Below, in pieces: positions 1 through 8,327 of a stretch of 34,527 nucleotides of DNA (positions within the stretch are counted from its first letter, which is position 1; every line of letters begins with the position of its first letter). The stretch is from Bacillus sp. (in: firmicutes) (GTDB taxonomy: Bacteria > Bacillota > Bacilli > Bacillales > Bacillaceae). The stretch spans positions 2,889 through 37,415 of the forward strand of contig JAPSLL010000039.1 in the NCBI GenBank assembly GCA_031180805.1. Reading direction: 5' to 3'. Made by a program: the position numbers and the translations under genes. Under the pieces are notes generated by a model, which saw only the letters and a list, made by a program, of their open reading frames with translations, made no database searches and was not told where the DNA came from.

Positions 1-46
1 AATAGTGGTATAAAATGTATGTGAATCTACATAGGAGGAAATCTAG

Positions 47-586
47 ATGGAATTTAATGAAGTGGTCGCTAATAGACGAGAGATTACAAGTTTTTTAAAC
101 AAACCAATTCCTAATGATGTGATGGAATGGATTTTATCTTCGGCATATTTAGCACCAACAGGTAATAATTTGCCATCTCGTGAATTTATTGTCGTTAACG
201 ATAAAGAAATGCTCCAAACACTATCTAAAACTACACCTTACGTATCTTGGTTAAATGAAGCAAGTTTCGCAATTGTCATTACTGGCCGACCAGATGTAAG
301 TAAATATTGGATTCAAGACTCCTCCATTGCAAGTAGCTTTATTTGGCTTGCAGCTGTAAATGAAGGTATAGGATGTGCTTTTGGAGCAGTATTGAATACG
401 ACAGATGAAAAGGAGTCAGAGCAAAGAGAAACGTATGTAAAAGAAGCTTTAGCTATTCCCTCTAATCGAAGAGTTTTGGCAATCTTTGGATTAGGTTATC
501 CAAATGGAAAACCTAAGAAAAAGGTTTTACCCGATCTGTCTGAGATTATATACTATGGGAAGTTTGGTGAAACGAAATCTAATTGA
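47..586 (+). CDS. Nitroreductase family protein
   Basis: Small flavoprotein of the nitroreductase fold (179 aa), expected to bind FMN and use NAD(P)H to reduce nitro or quinone compounds in the cytoplasm; the substrate cannot be told. The N-terminus has the family signature RREITSF (residues 10-16) and a phosphate-contact stretch APTGNNLPSREF (36-47). A Gly-rich segment lies near 107-115 and the C-terminal FGLGYPNGKPKKK motif (about 147-159) is typical. AGGAGG at 33-38 sits 8 nt before the ATG, and TATAAA near 9 may be the -10 of its promoter. It is a single-gene unit closed by a hairpin terminator. The length is at the short end of the family. The family call is firm, the specific role unknown. 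Confidence 0.88.
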   Translation: MEFNEVVANRREITSFLNKPIPNDVMEWILSSAYLAPTGNNLPSREFIVVNDKEMLQTLSKTTPYVSWLNEASFAIVITGRPDVSKYWIQDSSIASSFIWLAAVNEGIGCAFGAVLNTTDEKESEQRETYVKEALAIPSNRRVLAIFGLGYPNGKPKKKVLPDLSEIIYYGKFGETKSN

Positions 587-591
587 TATGT

Positions 592-620
592 AAGGATTCA
601 CATTAATGCATCCTTTTTTT
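592..620 (+). terminator. Rho-independent terminator after the nitroreductase gene
   Basis: AAGGAT (592-597) pairs with ATCCTT (610-615) and runs directly into a T tract (613-620). The stem is short but correctly placed 6 nt after the stop codon. Confidence 0.6.
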
Positions 621-707
621 AATTGCTACGATCATAACTTGTACTATTTAAGAATAGAATAAAATCAATGAAAGACTATGTGGTGAAATAAAAATCAGGA
701 TGGGATT

Positions 708-1289
708 ATGAAAAATTTTATCATGAAAGCAGGTTTTGTTTTAGCTGGCGGTATTACACAGGGCATGGGGATGGGCTTTTTTTTGTTTCCTCACGCGATT
801 CCATCAGGGGGTGCGGGTGGACTTGCGGTTTTAATTAATTATTTTTTTGATATTAATATGGGGCTTGCATTGTGGATTGTGAACTTTTCAATGCTACTTC
901 TTGCAATAAAATATCTTGGAAATAGCAGTACTATTTGGACGATGGTAGGGATGACGATTACCTCCCTTTCTGTTTATTTTTTTCAAACTATCATTAATTT
1001 ATCTGTAGGAAACATTTGGACAGACCTATTGTTAGGTTCTATTTTTCTTGGAATCGGTATAGGTCTCTTACTAAGAGAAGGCGTCTCCAACGGAGGAGTT
1101 GGAGTTATCGCCTTAATTTTTGCAAATTCAAGAGGTATATTACCAGGTAAAACATTATTTTGGATGAATGGAGTCATATTTATTATCATTGCTTTTATTG
1201 TACGTTGGGAAATCATTTTACAGGCTTTACTCAGTCAATGGATTTCGACGAAAATGGTTGATAGAGTCTTTCGATATCGAAAAACATAA
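708..1289 (+). CDS. YitT-type membrane protein without the C-terminal DUF2179 domain
   Basis: Integral membrane protein (193 aa) of the YitT/DUF161 family; function unknown. It shows two internally similar halves. The first carries a Gly-rich re-entrant-like motif, PSGGAGGLAVLINYFF (about 32-47), and the second a matching SNGGVGVIALIF (about 127-138). Each is flanked by hydrophobic helices, about five to six in all. Usual Bacillus YitT paralogues are about 280 aa with a soluble C-terminal DUF2179 domain; this one stops right after the membrane part (...SQWISTKMVDRVF). AGGATGGG (697-704) precedes the ATG. The gene converges on the MFS gene with only 3 nt between the two stop codons. I could not find a clear promoter. 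Confidence 0.8.
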   Translation: MKNFIMKAGFVLAGGITQGMGMGFFLFPHAIPSGGAGGLAVLINYFFDINMGLALWIVNFSMLLLAIKYLGNSSTIWTMVGMTITSLSVYFFQTIINLSVGNIWTDLLLGSIFLGIGIGLLLREGVSNGGVGVIALIFANSRGILPGKTLFWMNGVIFIIIAFIVRWEIILQALLSQWISTKMVDRVFRYRKT

Positions 1290-1292
1290 TAT

Positions 1293-2525
1293 TTACACAT
1301 AATTATATCTGAATGACTCTTTTTTCTTTCCTTTTGGATCCTTTTCAACGTGGATTAATGTTATAGCTAACAAGCCTGCAATAAGAGTTAATATCGCTAC
1401 AGATAAAAACATTCCAGTTCTAGACCATTCTAATAGACGAGTAAAAACCGGTGGACCAATCGCGACACCGAGAAAACGAACCGAACTATATAATGATGTG
1501 ACAAATCCTCTCCTTTCCTTTCCTACTGAACCTGTAATAAGACTGTTAATACAAGGTAATACAAGTCCTGTTCCGACACTACTTATAACAAGTACAAGAA
1601 GAAAGGGGAATAGCTTTTCTACCAAAACTAATAATCCATATGATATTGTCATGAGGGTAAGTCCTAGAACAATTAATCTTTTCATCAACAGCATATTCTT
1701 CCCAATTTTACTTCCGGTAATATAAGAAGTTGTTACCATCACTAATAATGGAATTGCTAATATTAGCCCTTTTACAACTCCGTCAATCTTATATGTCTTT
1801 TCGAGGACATCAGATAAATAAAAAAGAATTCCGAATAATGTAAAAAGGCAGATAGAGCCAGCTAAGTAGACAGTGAATAACCATCTACCTTCATATTTAA
1901 AAACAGACAATAATCCTCTAACGTATTTTCCAAAGGGAGGGGGAGCTTGTCTATTTCTTTTCTCCTTTATAAAAATCCAAGTCAGAATTACCGAAACTAA
2001 AACAATTGCAGGAAAGGCAAAGAATACTGAATACCAAATTAATAGTCCTAATAAAGAACCTAAAATAGGTGATAATACTTTTCCCAAACCATTTGATGCT
2101 TCAACTATTCCTAGGACCCTGCTTTGCTCTCCACCTTTAAATAAATCACCAGTAAGAGCCATGGCAATTGGCATACTTCCTGCTGCACCAATACCCTGTA
2201 AAGTTCGTCCGATCAATATCCATAAAAACGGATTGGGAAATTTCCAAGCGGCGAAACCTGCAAGCAAACCACCCAAACCGTATAATATTAGCGCAGGTAT
2301 GATAATGATCTTTCTTGAAAAACGATCAGATAAATAACCTAATATTGGAATGAAAAATGCCGCAACAACTGAAAATACGGTAATTGTTAAGCTTACTTGC
2401 ATTTGTGATATATCCAAACTGGATTTCATTTGCGGCAATATAGGTATGAGCATTGAGTTCCCTAATGTCATAATAAGGGGAATTGAACCAATTGCTGTTA
2501 TGGTCATTCCGTTACTTTTAGCCAC
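1293..2525 (-). CDS. Major facilitator superfamily efflux transporter
   Basis: Twelve-helix MFS exporter of the drug/H+ antiporter type (about 410 aa), in the cytoplasmic membrane. After helix 2 it has the loop motif [11 protein letters not shown] (about residues 63-72), and a motif-C-like [11 protein letters not shown] in helix 5; a basic loop (KEKRNRQ) separates the two halves. The substrate is unknown. The reading frame extends two codons further to a GTG at 2531, but AAAGGG (2535-2540) lies only 3 nt from that GTG and 9 nt from the GTG at 2525, so I prefer 2525. It follows the DUF3231 gene by 25 nt on the same strand and is probably cotranscribed with it. Confidence 0.87.
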   Translation of the reverse strand: MAKSNGMTITAIGSIPLIMTLGNSMLIPILPQMKSSLDISQMQVSLTITVFSVVAAFFIPILGYLSDRFSRKIIIIPALILYGLGGLLAGFAAWKFPNPFLWILIGRTLQGIGAAGSMPIAMALTGDLFKGGEQSRVLGIVEASNGLGKVLSPILGSLLGLLIWYSVFFAFPAIVLVSVILTWIFIKEKRNRQAPPPFGKYVRGLLSVFKYEGRWLFTVYLAGSICLFTLFGILFYLSDVLEKTYKIDGVVKGLILAIPLLVMVTTSYITGSKIGKNMLLMKRLIVLGLTLMTISYGLLVLVEKLFPFLLVLVISSVGTGLVLPCINSLITGSVGKERRGFVTSLYSSVRFLGVAIGPPVFTRLLEWSRTGMFLSVAILTLIAGLLAITLIHVEKDPKGKKKESFRYNYV

Positions 2526-2550
2526 TCTCACACACCCTTTTTATTTTTAT

Positions 2551-3060
2551 TTAAGTTGCAGATTTAACCATTAATGGTGGTGGAACGAGCCAACCTTTTT
2601 CTTTGCTTATTTTTAATAATTTTGCTTCGTACTCCGTACGCTGCACTAAAAATTCATCGAACATCGTTGCGATATCCTCACGAATGGCACTACTAGAAAC
2701 GTAACTAAAAAACATTTTTCCTGACATAAGTTCCTTTTGAACAAGAATAGCTATTTCAGGATCATTAAAACGTGCTCCAGCAGGAATATCCTCGACATGT
2801 ACATCTGGACGGCCTGGAGGAGCTGGAGGTAGCCTGATTCCGTTTTGCTTTAATATTGCCTCTGTTTGTTGTTCTTCCTGTTTAAAGCAATTTTCCATTA
2901 AATCCTCTAAAAACACTTTTAAATCATGGTCTCCAGCATGATTATCTAGTATTTGCAAAGATACAAGGGTACCTTTTGTTGCAAAGAGGTGTGACCATAG
3001 ATTATAAATTTCTCCGGAATGAAGGGGTTCCTCTTGTGGCTTACCACTTAAAATGCCCAC
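2551..3060 (-). CDS. DUF3231 family protein
   Basis: Protein of about 169 aa that I recognise as the DUF3231 family, common in spore-forming Bacillales and predicted to be an all-helical, ferritin-like bundle. Its biochemical role is unknown. The family-typical N-terminus GILSGKPQEEPLHSGE is clear, and the C-terminal half holds MFSYVSSSAIREDIATMF-like helices. A GTG at 3066 is also in frame, but AGGAGG (3069-3074) is only 2 nt from it and 8 nt from the GTG at 3060, which also gives the usual M-G-I-L-S-G start, so 3060 is chosen. First gene of a two-gene unit with the MFS exporter. A spore-associated role has been proposed for relatives, but the sequence does not show it. Confidence 0.8.
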   Translation of the reverse strand: MGILSGKPQEEPLHSGEIYNLWSHLFATKGTLVSLQILDNHAGDHDLKVFLEDLMENCFKQEEQQTEAILKQNGIRLPPAPPGRPDVHVEDIPAGARFNDPEIAILVQKELMSGKMFFSYVSSSAIREDIATMFDEFLVQRTEYEAKLLKISKEKGWLVPPPLMVKSAT

Positions 3061-3376
3061 TAACACGACCTCCTGTTTGTTTGATTAAGCTTTTATATTC
3101 TTTCATAAAAATAAGAAATTTATGTCCTTCCTTTTTCAGGAAAGAGTGCTTAGTTAGTGATTTTGTTCAAATAACTCAATTAAATAACATCATTTTAAAA
3201 AAGTGCACAAAGTTATATAAATATTTTCATTATAAGGGAAATTCAGCTAATACTGGAACTTTTTCCGTTTTAAAACGTATTAAAGATGAAAGGTCATAAA
3301 GATCATTTAATACATATGTCATGCAGGATAAATACAATTTTCTTTATGATTAGACAAATTTGGAGGGGGTGATATT
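3061..3376. other. Divergent intergenic region, 316 bp
   Basis: Separates the minus-strand DUF3231 unit from the plus-strand NfeD-flotillin unit. It contains a sigma-W-like promoter for the rightward operon and a short inverted repeat (TTCCT...AGGAA, about 3132-3144). A frame that runs through part of it has no ribosome binding site and no recognisable protein. Confidence 0.5.
3254..3280 (+). promoter_or_regulatory. Sigma-W-type (ECF) promoter for the NfeD-flotillin operon
   Basis: TGGAAC (3254-3259), exactly 16 nt, then CGTAT (3276-3280). The B. subtilis sigma-W consensus is TGAAAC-N16-CGTA, so there is one mismatch with ideal spacing. The homologous yuaF-yuaG operon of B. subtilis is known to belong to the sigma-W cell-envelope stress regulon, which supports the assignment. 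It predicts a 5' leader of roughly 90 nt. Confidence 0.65.
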
Positions 3377-3916
3377 GTGGATTTCTTTGGTCTATCGATT
3401 GAATCGATTTATTTAATTACACTTATTGTGGTAGGTTCGATTACTGTACTGTTTATCTTTTTTGGTAACGGTCTTATAGATGTATCAGATGCTGGAGGGG
3501 GTTTAAATCCTACGATAATTTTGTCCTTTATTACAATTTTTTCAGCATCTGGGTATTTATTTGAAATGTTTACACCGATTTCGAGCATGCTTATTTTATT
3601 GTTTTCTTTGCTTATTGCTCTTATTCTTGTCACAATTCTTAATATTTTCATTTTAATACCATTATCTAAGGCGGAGGAATCCTTAGTTTATTCCTCAAAC
3701 TCGTTAAAGGGAAGGGTTGGTAAGGTGATTACTCCGATTCCATTTGATGGCTTTGGTGAAGTGGTTTTAACAGATAAGAGTGGAACAATTGCAAAATCAG
3801 CAGTCAGCTTTAATCAAGAAGAAATAAGTGAAGGAGTAAATGTACTTGTTATTGATGTTCAAAAAGGAGTTCTTCATGTGACTCCATATGAGCAATCAAC
3901 TCATTATAATTTATAG
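3377..3916 (+). CDS. yuaF: NfeD-like membrane protein, flotillin partner (YuaF-like)
   Basis: Membrane-anchored NfeD-family protein (179 aa; B. subtilis YuaF is about 174). Three hydrophobic helices (about 11-33, 45-65, 68-96) are followed by a soluble beta-rich OB-fold domain (about 105-172) with the pattern LKGRVGKVITPI and GFGEVVLTDKSG. NfeD proteins work beside flotillins in membrane microdomains. GTG start with GGAGGGGG (3362-3369) 7 nt upstream. The flotillin gene begins 11 nt after its stop, and its Shine-Dalgarno overlaps this stop codon, suggesting translational coupling. Expression is probably driven by the sigma-W-like promoter at 3254-3280. Confidence 0.87.
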   Translation: MDFFGLSIESIYLITLIVVGSITVLFIFFGNGLIDVSDAGGGLNPTIILSFITIFSASGYLFEMFTPISSMLILLFSLLIALILVTILNIFILIPLSKAEESLVYSSNSLKGRVGKVITPIPFDGFGEVVLTDKSGTIAKSAVSFNQEEISEGVNVLVIDVQKGVLHVTPYEQSTHYNL

Positions 3917-3927
3917 GGGGAGTTTTT

Positions 3928-5460
3928 ATGACATTATTATTATCAGTTATTGGAGTAGTTGTATTTCTGTTAATAGCCTTAATAGCAATCTTTATTACGA
4001 AGTATCGTACAGCTGGACCTGATGAAGCACTTATTGTTACAGGAAGTTACTTAGGTAGTAAAAATGTCCATGTTGATGAATCTGGAAATAAAATTAAAAT
4101 CATTCGCGGTGGTGGTGCTTTTATACTACCAGTTTTCCAACAAGCTGAACCTTTAAGCTTATTATCAAGTAAATTGGATGTAACGACACCTGAGGTATAC
4201 ACTGAACAAGGTGTGCCTGTTATGGCTGATGGAACAGCGATTATTAAAATTGGTGGCTCAATTGAAGAAATTGCGACTGCAGCAGAGCAATTTTTAGGCA
4301 AGAAAAAAGAAGACAGAGAGAATGAAGCTCGCGAAGTACTAGAGGGTCACTTACGGTCCATTTTAGGGTCGATGACAGTTGAGGAAATATACAAAAATCG
4401 TGATAAATTTTCACAAGAAGTTCAGCGGGTTGCAACTCAGGATTTAGCAAAGATGGGACTTATTATCGTATCTTTTACAATAAAGGATGTTAGAGATAAG
4501 AATGGGTACTTAGATTCATTAGGGAAGCCAAGAATTGCCCAAGTAAAACGAGATGCTGATATCGCGACTGCAGAAGCAGAAAAAGAAACGAGAATTAAGC
4601 GGGCAGAGGCTAGTAAAGAAGCGAAAAAATCTGAGTTAGAGCGGGCAACAGAAATCGCAGAAGCTGAAAAAGAAAATCTTATGAAAATGGCCGAGTATCG
4701 AAGAGAGCAGGATATTGCCAAGGCGCGTGCAGACCAGGCATATGATCTCGAAACGGCTAGAGCTAAGCAAGAAGTTATGGAACAAGAAATGCAAGTAAAA
4801 ATTATTGAGCGTCAGAAACAAATTGAATTAGAAGAAAAGGAAATTCAACGTCGTGAACGTCAATATGATTCAGAAGTGAAAAAGAAGGCAGACGCTGACC
4901 GTTATGCAGTTGAACAGGCAGCATCTGCAAATAAAGCAAAAGAAATCGCACAGGCTGATGCAAACAAATATCGCATTGAAGCGATGGCAAAAGCGGAAGC
5001 TGAAAAAGTAAGAATTGACGGATTAGCAAAGGCTGAAGCAGAAAGAGCAAAAGGTGAAACAGAGGCAGAGGTCATTCGCTTGAAAGGTCTTGCGGAAGCT
5101 GAAGCTAAGCGGAAAATTGCTGAGGCATTTGAACAATATGGTCAGGCGGCAATTCTTGATATGGTTGTTAAAATGCTTCCTGAATATGCTAAACAGGTTG
5201 CAAGTCCATTAGCCAATATCGATAAACTTACTGTCGTTGATACTGGAGGTAATGGGGAGAATGGCGGGGCAAATAAGGTCACTGGATATGCAACAAATTT
5301 AATGAGTTCTTTACAGGAATCGTTGAAGGCATCATCTGGAATCGATGTAAAGCAATTACTTGAAAATTTCTCAGGCAAGGGAAACATTCGAGAAAGTATT
5401 GATCAGCTTTCAAATGACTTAGTAAAAAGTGAGAAAGTAGAAGATAAGGAAATTGGTTAA
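3928..5460 (+). CDS. floT: Flotillin-like protein FloT (YuaG)
   Basis: Bacterial flotillin (510 aa; B. subtilis FloT about 509) that scaffolds functional membrane microdomains. An N-terminal hydrophobic hairpin (about residues 3-24) is followed by the SPFH/prohibitin domain (about 27-200; landmarks GPDEALIVTGSYLG and TPEVYTEQGVPVMADG). A long Ala/Glu/Lys-rich coiled coil (about 205-410) follows, with the repeated EA steps that drive oligomerisation (AEAEK, AKAEAEK, AEAEAKR). The tail ends in a Gly/Asn-rich linker and a short helical region. GGGGGAG (3916-3922) overlaps the upstream stop. Partner of the NfeD protein in a sigma-W-type operon. The yuaI gene that follows in B. subtilis is absent; a terminator comes straight after. 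Confidence 0.94.
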   Translation: MTLLLSVIGVVVFLLIALIAIFITKYRTAGPDEALIVTGSYLGSKNVHVDESGNKIKIIRGGGAFILPVFQQAEPLSLLSSKLDVTTPEVYTEQGVPVMADGTAIIKIGGSIEEIATAAEQFLGKKKEDRENEAREVLEGHLRSILGSMTVEEIYKNRDKFSQEVQRVATQDLAKMGLIIVSFTIKDVRDKNGYLDSLGKPRIAQVKRDADIATAEAEKETRIKRAEASKEAKKSELERATEIAEAEKENLMKMAEYRREQDIAKARADQAYDLETARAKQEVMEQEMQVKIIERQKQIELEEKEIQRRERQYDSEVKKKADADRYAVEQAASANKAKEIAQADANKYRIEAMAKAEAEKVRIDGLAKAEAERAKGETEAEVIRLKGLAEAEAKRKIAEAFEQYGQAAILDMVVKMLPEYAKQVASPLANIDKLTVVDTGGNGENGGANKVTGYATNLMSSLQESLKASSGIDVKQLLENFSGKGNIRESIDQLSNDLVKSEKVEDKEIG

Positions 5461-5476
5461 AACATATTAAGAGATG

Positions 5477-5508
5477 AAGGGCAGAACTTTACATGTTCTG
5501 CCTTTATT
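5477..5508 (+). terminator. Terminator after floT
   Basis: GGCAGAAC (5480-5487) pairs perfectly with GTTCTGCC (5495-5502) around a 7-nt loop, extended by three weaker pairs. The 3' side is T-rich (CTTTATT). It lies 17 nt after the floT stop. Confidence 0.7.
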
Positions 5509-5551
5509 AAATAAAAGAAAATGAAGAAAAGATATTTTTAGCAACTTTCCC

Positions 5552-6376
5552 TTAATTCGTCTTTATAATTTTCAAATCAATACTAGATAAGGCCGTTGGC
5601 AAATCAGCAAATGTTGTAATGCCTGTAAAATCAACTCCGATTGAGATGATGGTCTGAGCAATCTCTGGCCGAATTCCAGTAATAATTGTTTCTACACCAA
5701 GCAACCTTAAGGCAGAAATAACTTTAAACAAATTATCTGCAACCATTGTATCAATAATAGGGACACCGGTTACATCTAAAATCAAATATTCAAGCTTTAA
5801 TTTGGAACATTCCTCCATCGTTACTTCTAAAACAAGTTGTGAGCGATGAGTATCAATTTCTCCAATTAATGGAACGACTGCAACATTTTTGTTGATCGGG
5901 ACAACAGGAACAGATAATTCTTCAAGTGCCGTATATGCAATCTTCATTAGATTATTGTTATGCTCTTGATAGACATTTCCATATTCTGCACTAATTTCAT
6001 CTAGTAAAGGGTCGATAATTTTACTGACGTCAAGCATTGTAATTGCCGCAAACTGTTGTTGTTCCAATTCCTCAGTGAATACATCCCAAATCACTGTACG
6101 ATAATAAGCTAACGACCTTAAAGCAGTAGTCAGTGATGTATTATCGACTAAAAAGCTTGCTTCATTATGAGCCCATTCAATAATCTCATTTGAGACATCC
6201 TGATTATCAATTAAGGATCTTCCTAATAATTCAATTAATTCAGATGAACTTTCATTTCTATTTTTTTCCAATGTTTCATTCGATAATAAATTTGCTTGTA
6301 GCTGAGTAACATTAGCAGCTAACACTGCCTTGTTGTTAATGATTTTTTGACCAATATAATTTAGTTCATCCTTCAT
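5552..6376 (-). CDS. RsbR-type stressosome protein (STAS domain)
   Basis: Stressosome core paralogue of the RsbR family (274 aa, usual length). A variable N-terminal alpha-helical, globin-like sensor region (about 1-145) is joined to a C-terminal STAS domain (about 160-270). Family motifs are intact: DVTGVPIIDT with Thr210 and GIRPEIAQT with Thr242, which match the regions where RsbT phosphorylates RsbR proteins. In Bacillus, RsbR paralogues with RsbS form a 1.8-MDa complex that holds RsbT and so controls sigma-B. No rsbS, rsbT or sigma-B gene lies nearby, so this is a dispersed paralogue. ATG start with GGGAG about 8 nt upstream. Which stimulus it senses cannot be read from the sequence. Confidence 0.9.
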   Translation of the reverse strand: MKDELNYIGQKIINNKAVLAANVTQLQANLLSNETLEKNRNESSSELIELLGRSLIDNQDVSNEIIEWAHNEASFLVDNTSLTTALRSLAYYRTVIWDVFTEELEQQQFAAITMLDVSKIIDPLLDEISAEYGNVYQEHNNNLMKIAYTALEELSVPVVPINKNVAVVPLIGEIDTHRSQLVLEVTMEECSKLKLEYLILDVTGVPIIDTMVADNLFKVISALRLLGVETIITGIRPEIAQTIISIGVDFTGITTFADLPTALSSIDLKIIKTN

Positions 6377-6736
6377 TTTTCCAACTCCCTAAACAATATG
6401 TACCTAATATTATGATAACATAATTGAATAAATTGAAATGGTTTTAAAGATGCTGAACTTGTTTTTTTAATTTAGTTGCTCGAATATATTGGATAGGTAT
6501 GGACTTTCCATAGAAAGTTAATTTGCAACGTGAATGTTAATGATGGAGATTTTGAGTCATTTATGTATTGTTGTTGATTGAGTAGATAATTGAAGGAAGG
6601 GTAAATTTTTATCTACTGTAAATAATAAATATAAAGGATATATCTAAAACTGTCTGTCAAATACTATTAAATATGCTATAGTTATTTGATTACAAAAAAA
6701 ATAAATATAAATGAAGTAGAAATGAGATGTGATATT
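6377..6736. other. Divergent intergenic region, 360 bp
   Basis: Separates the leftward rsbR-like gene from the rightward helicase gene. It holds the extended -10 promoter of the helicase (6654-6682) and a small perfect inverted repeat, ACTTTC-cata-GAAAGT (6503-6518). I found no convincing sigma-B or sigma-A promoter for the leftward gene and no small ORF with a ribosome binding site. Confidence 0.4.
6654..6682 (+). promoter_or_regulatory. Sigma-A promoter with extended -10 for the DEAD-box helicase
   Basis: CTGTCA (6654-6659), 17-nt spacer, TATAGT (6677-6682), preceded by TG at 6674-6675 (extended -10). The predicted start of transcription near 6689 leaves a leader of about 48 nt before the TTG at 6737. 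It excludes the in-frame TTG at 6686 as a start codon. Confidence 0.6.
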
Positions 6737-8008
6737 TTGTCAGATTTTATCAATTTAGGAGTTCGTAAAGAAATTAATCATACATTAAAGTCATTAGGAA
6801 TTGTAGAACCAACAGCGATTCAAAAGCTTGTGATTCCTACTATACTTGATGGTAAGGATGTAATCGCTCAAGCCCAAACAGGTACAGGAAAGACTCTCGC
6901 TTTTGTATTACCTATCCTAGAGCGGATTAATGTTAATAATCATGAAATACAAGCACTTATTCTGACACCTACAAGAGAATTAGCCCAACAAATTTCGAAG
7001 GAAATTAAAATCCTTCTTGAGAATTTAGAAGGCATACATGTCTTAACTGTGTATGGTGGTCAAGATGTCGCCCATCAATTGAAAAAGTTAAAAGGGGCAC
7101 AGCATATTGTTGTTGCTACTCCAGGGAGATTATTAGATCATATACGACGACAATCAGTTGATTTATCAACAGTTCAAATGCTTGTTTTAGATGAGGCAGA
7201 TCAAATGTTACATATGGGATTCCTCCCTGAAGTTAATGAAATCATAATTGAAACATTATCAACAAGACAAACATTGCTTTTTTCAGCAACAATGCCACAA
7301 GAGATACTGTCACTTGCAAAAAAATATATGATAAACCCTGAAACAATTCAAGTGAAGGCAAAAAATATTACACTTGATGAAATTAAGCAAGTTGTAATTG
7401 AAACAACTGACCGTAGAAAACAAGCAACATTATTACACATATTACAAGAGCAGCGGCCATTTTTAGCGATTATTTTTTGTCGTACAAAAATCCGTGCAAA
7501 GAAACTAAATGAAGCATTGATAGCTAATGGATATGAGTCAGATGAATTACATGGTGATTTAACACAGGCGAAACGTGAAAAAGCGATGAAAAGATTTCGG
7601 GATGCGAAGATTCAGCTTTTAGTTGCAACAGATGTTGCAGCACGAGGACTTGATGTAGAAGGAGTAACACATGTTTTTAATTATGATATTCCTCACGATG
7701 TAGAGAGTTATATTCATCGTATTGGTCGAACTGGACGAGCTGGGGGAGAAGGGGTTGCATATACATTAGTAGCACCTAAAGATTATGACTTTCTAACAAT
7801 GATCGAAAAAGGGATTAAACATCGTTTGGAGAAACAAATTATAAAAGGGATAAGCGTACCTAATAAGGAAGATATTAAGACCCCAAGAAATTCTCAAACA
7901 AGCAAGGACAATTCCAATTCTTCATTTTCAAATGGTAAAAGAAAAACTGAACGTGAAAAAACAAAGCATCGCTCTAGTTATGGAAGAAGTAAAAGAAAAA
8001 ATCGATAA
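6737..8008 (+). CDS. DEAD-box ATP-dependent RNA helicase
   Basis: RNA helicase of the CshA/CshB/YfmL group (423 aa with the start chosen). All core motifs are present: Q-motif (about 21-29), AQTGTGKT (46-53), PTRELAQQ (79-86), TPGR (128-131), DEAD (152-155), SAT (183-185), [11 protein letters not shown] (296-306) and HRIGRTGR (327-334). A basic, Ser/Asn/Lys-rich tail (about 375-423) replaces a defined RNA-binding domain, as in CshA-like enzymes that act in cold adaptation, RNA decay or ribosome assembly. The frame is open back to a TTG at 6686, but that lies at or before the predicted transcription start. GAGATGTGAT (6724-6733) precedes the TTG at 6737, which gives the family-like start MSDFINLGV. 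Which B. subtilis paralogue it matches is uncertain. Confidence 0.92.
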   Translation: MSDFINLGVRKEINHTLKSLGIVEPTAIQKLVIPTILDGKDVIAQAQTGTGKTLAFVLPILERINVNNHEIQALILTPTRELAQQISKEIKILLENLEGIHVLTVYGGQDVAHQLKKLKGAQHIVVATPGRLLDHIRRQSVDLSTVQMLVLDEADQMLHMGFLPEVNEIIIETLSTRQTLLFSATMPQEILSLAKKYMINPETIQVKAKNITLDEIKQVVIETTDRRKQATLLHILQEQRPFLAIIFCRTKIRAKKLNEALIANGYESDELHGDLTQAKREKAMKRFRDAKIQLLVATDVAARGLDVEGVTHVFNYDIPHDVESYIHRIGRTGRAGGEGVAYTLVAPKDYDFLTMIEKGIKHRLEKQIIKGISVPNKEDIKTPRNSQTSKDNSNSSFSNGKRKTEREKTKHRSSYGRSKRKNR

Positions 8009-8017
8009 TTTTTAATT

Positions 8018-8087
8018 AAAGGAAGGTCACACTATTAACCATGTTATGTGCTTAGTAGTGTGACTTCTTTAATGTTATTTTTTATTT
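8018..8087. terminator. Shared bidirectional terminator, helicase gene and 42-aa gene
   Basis: GTCACACTA (8026-8034) pairs perfectly with TAGTGTGAC (8056-8064) and the stem continues with A/T-rich pairs on both sides. T-rich runs follow on the plus strand (8067-8087), and on the minus strand the run reads TTTAATTAAAAATT. It therefore can end both converging transcripts. Confidence 0.6.
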
Positions 8088-8203
8088 TGTAAGTCTTTTT
8101 TCGTTATGTTACTTCTAATCGTAATGTCCTTAGAAGATTCAGTATCTCGTTGATCATGTGGATACTTATTTTGACGTTCACGGTTATCGTTACGGTTCGT
8201 CAT
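8075..8203 (-). CDS. Small hydrophilic protein, 42 aa
   Basis: Short reading frame with strong translation signals: GGGGAGG (8211-8217) is 7 nt before the ATG. The product begins MTNRNDNRERQNKYP and ends TKKDLQNKK. It is very polar, rich in Asn, Arg, Lys, Asp and Gln, with no Cys or Trp and no membrane segment. I do not recognise the family. Small, highly charged proteins of this sort are frequent in spore-formers, including small acid-soluble spore proteins, but it lacks the alpha/beta SASP signature, so that is only a guess. It converges on the helicase gene and uses the same terminator. Confidence 0.6.
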   Translation of the reverse strand: MTNRNDNRERQNKYPHDQRDTESSKDITIRSNITKKDLQNKK

Positions 8204-8327
8204 ATTTTTCCCTCCCCTTTAATTGAAGCACTTTTAGTATGAACAAGGAAAGGAAGAAATACTAATGAAGAACATTGGAAGTAGTAGGCATCACTTTAGC
8301 TTATATATTCGTATATGGTCCTACGTT

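Noticed and set aside
2976-3299. 107-codon plus-strand frame across the DUF3231 start region
   Set aside because: Overlaps a real gene on the other strand, lacks a ribosome binding site, and runs through the sigma-W-like promoter; the translation shows no family features.
4047-5387. Several minus-strand frames opposite floT
   Set aside because: Shadow frames produced by the Ala/Glu/Lys-rich repeat coding of floT; no start signals.
6686-6736. N-terminal extension of the DEAD-box helicase from TTG 6686
   Set aside because: Would begin at or before the predicted transcription start, has no ribosome binding site, and adds residues not seen in the family.
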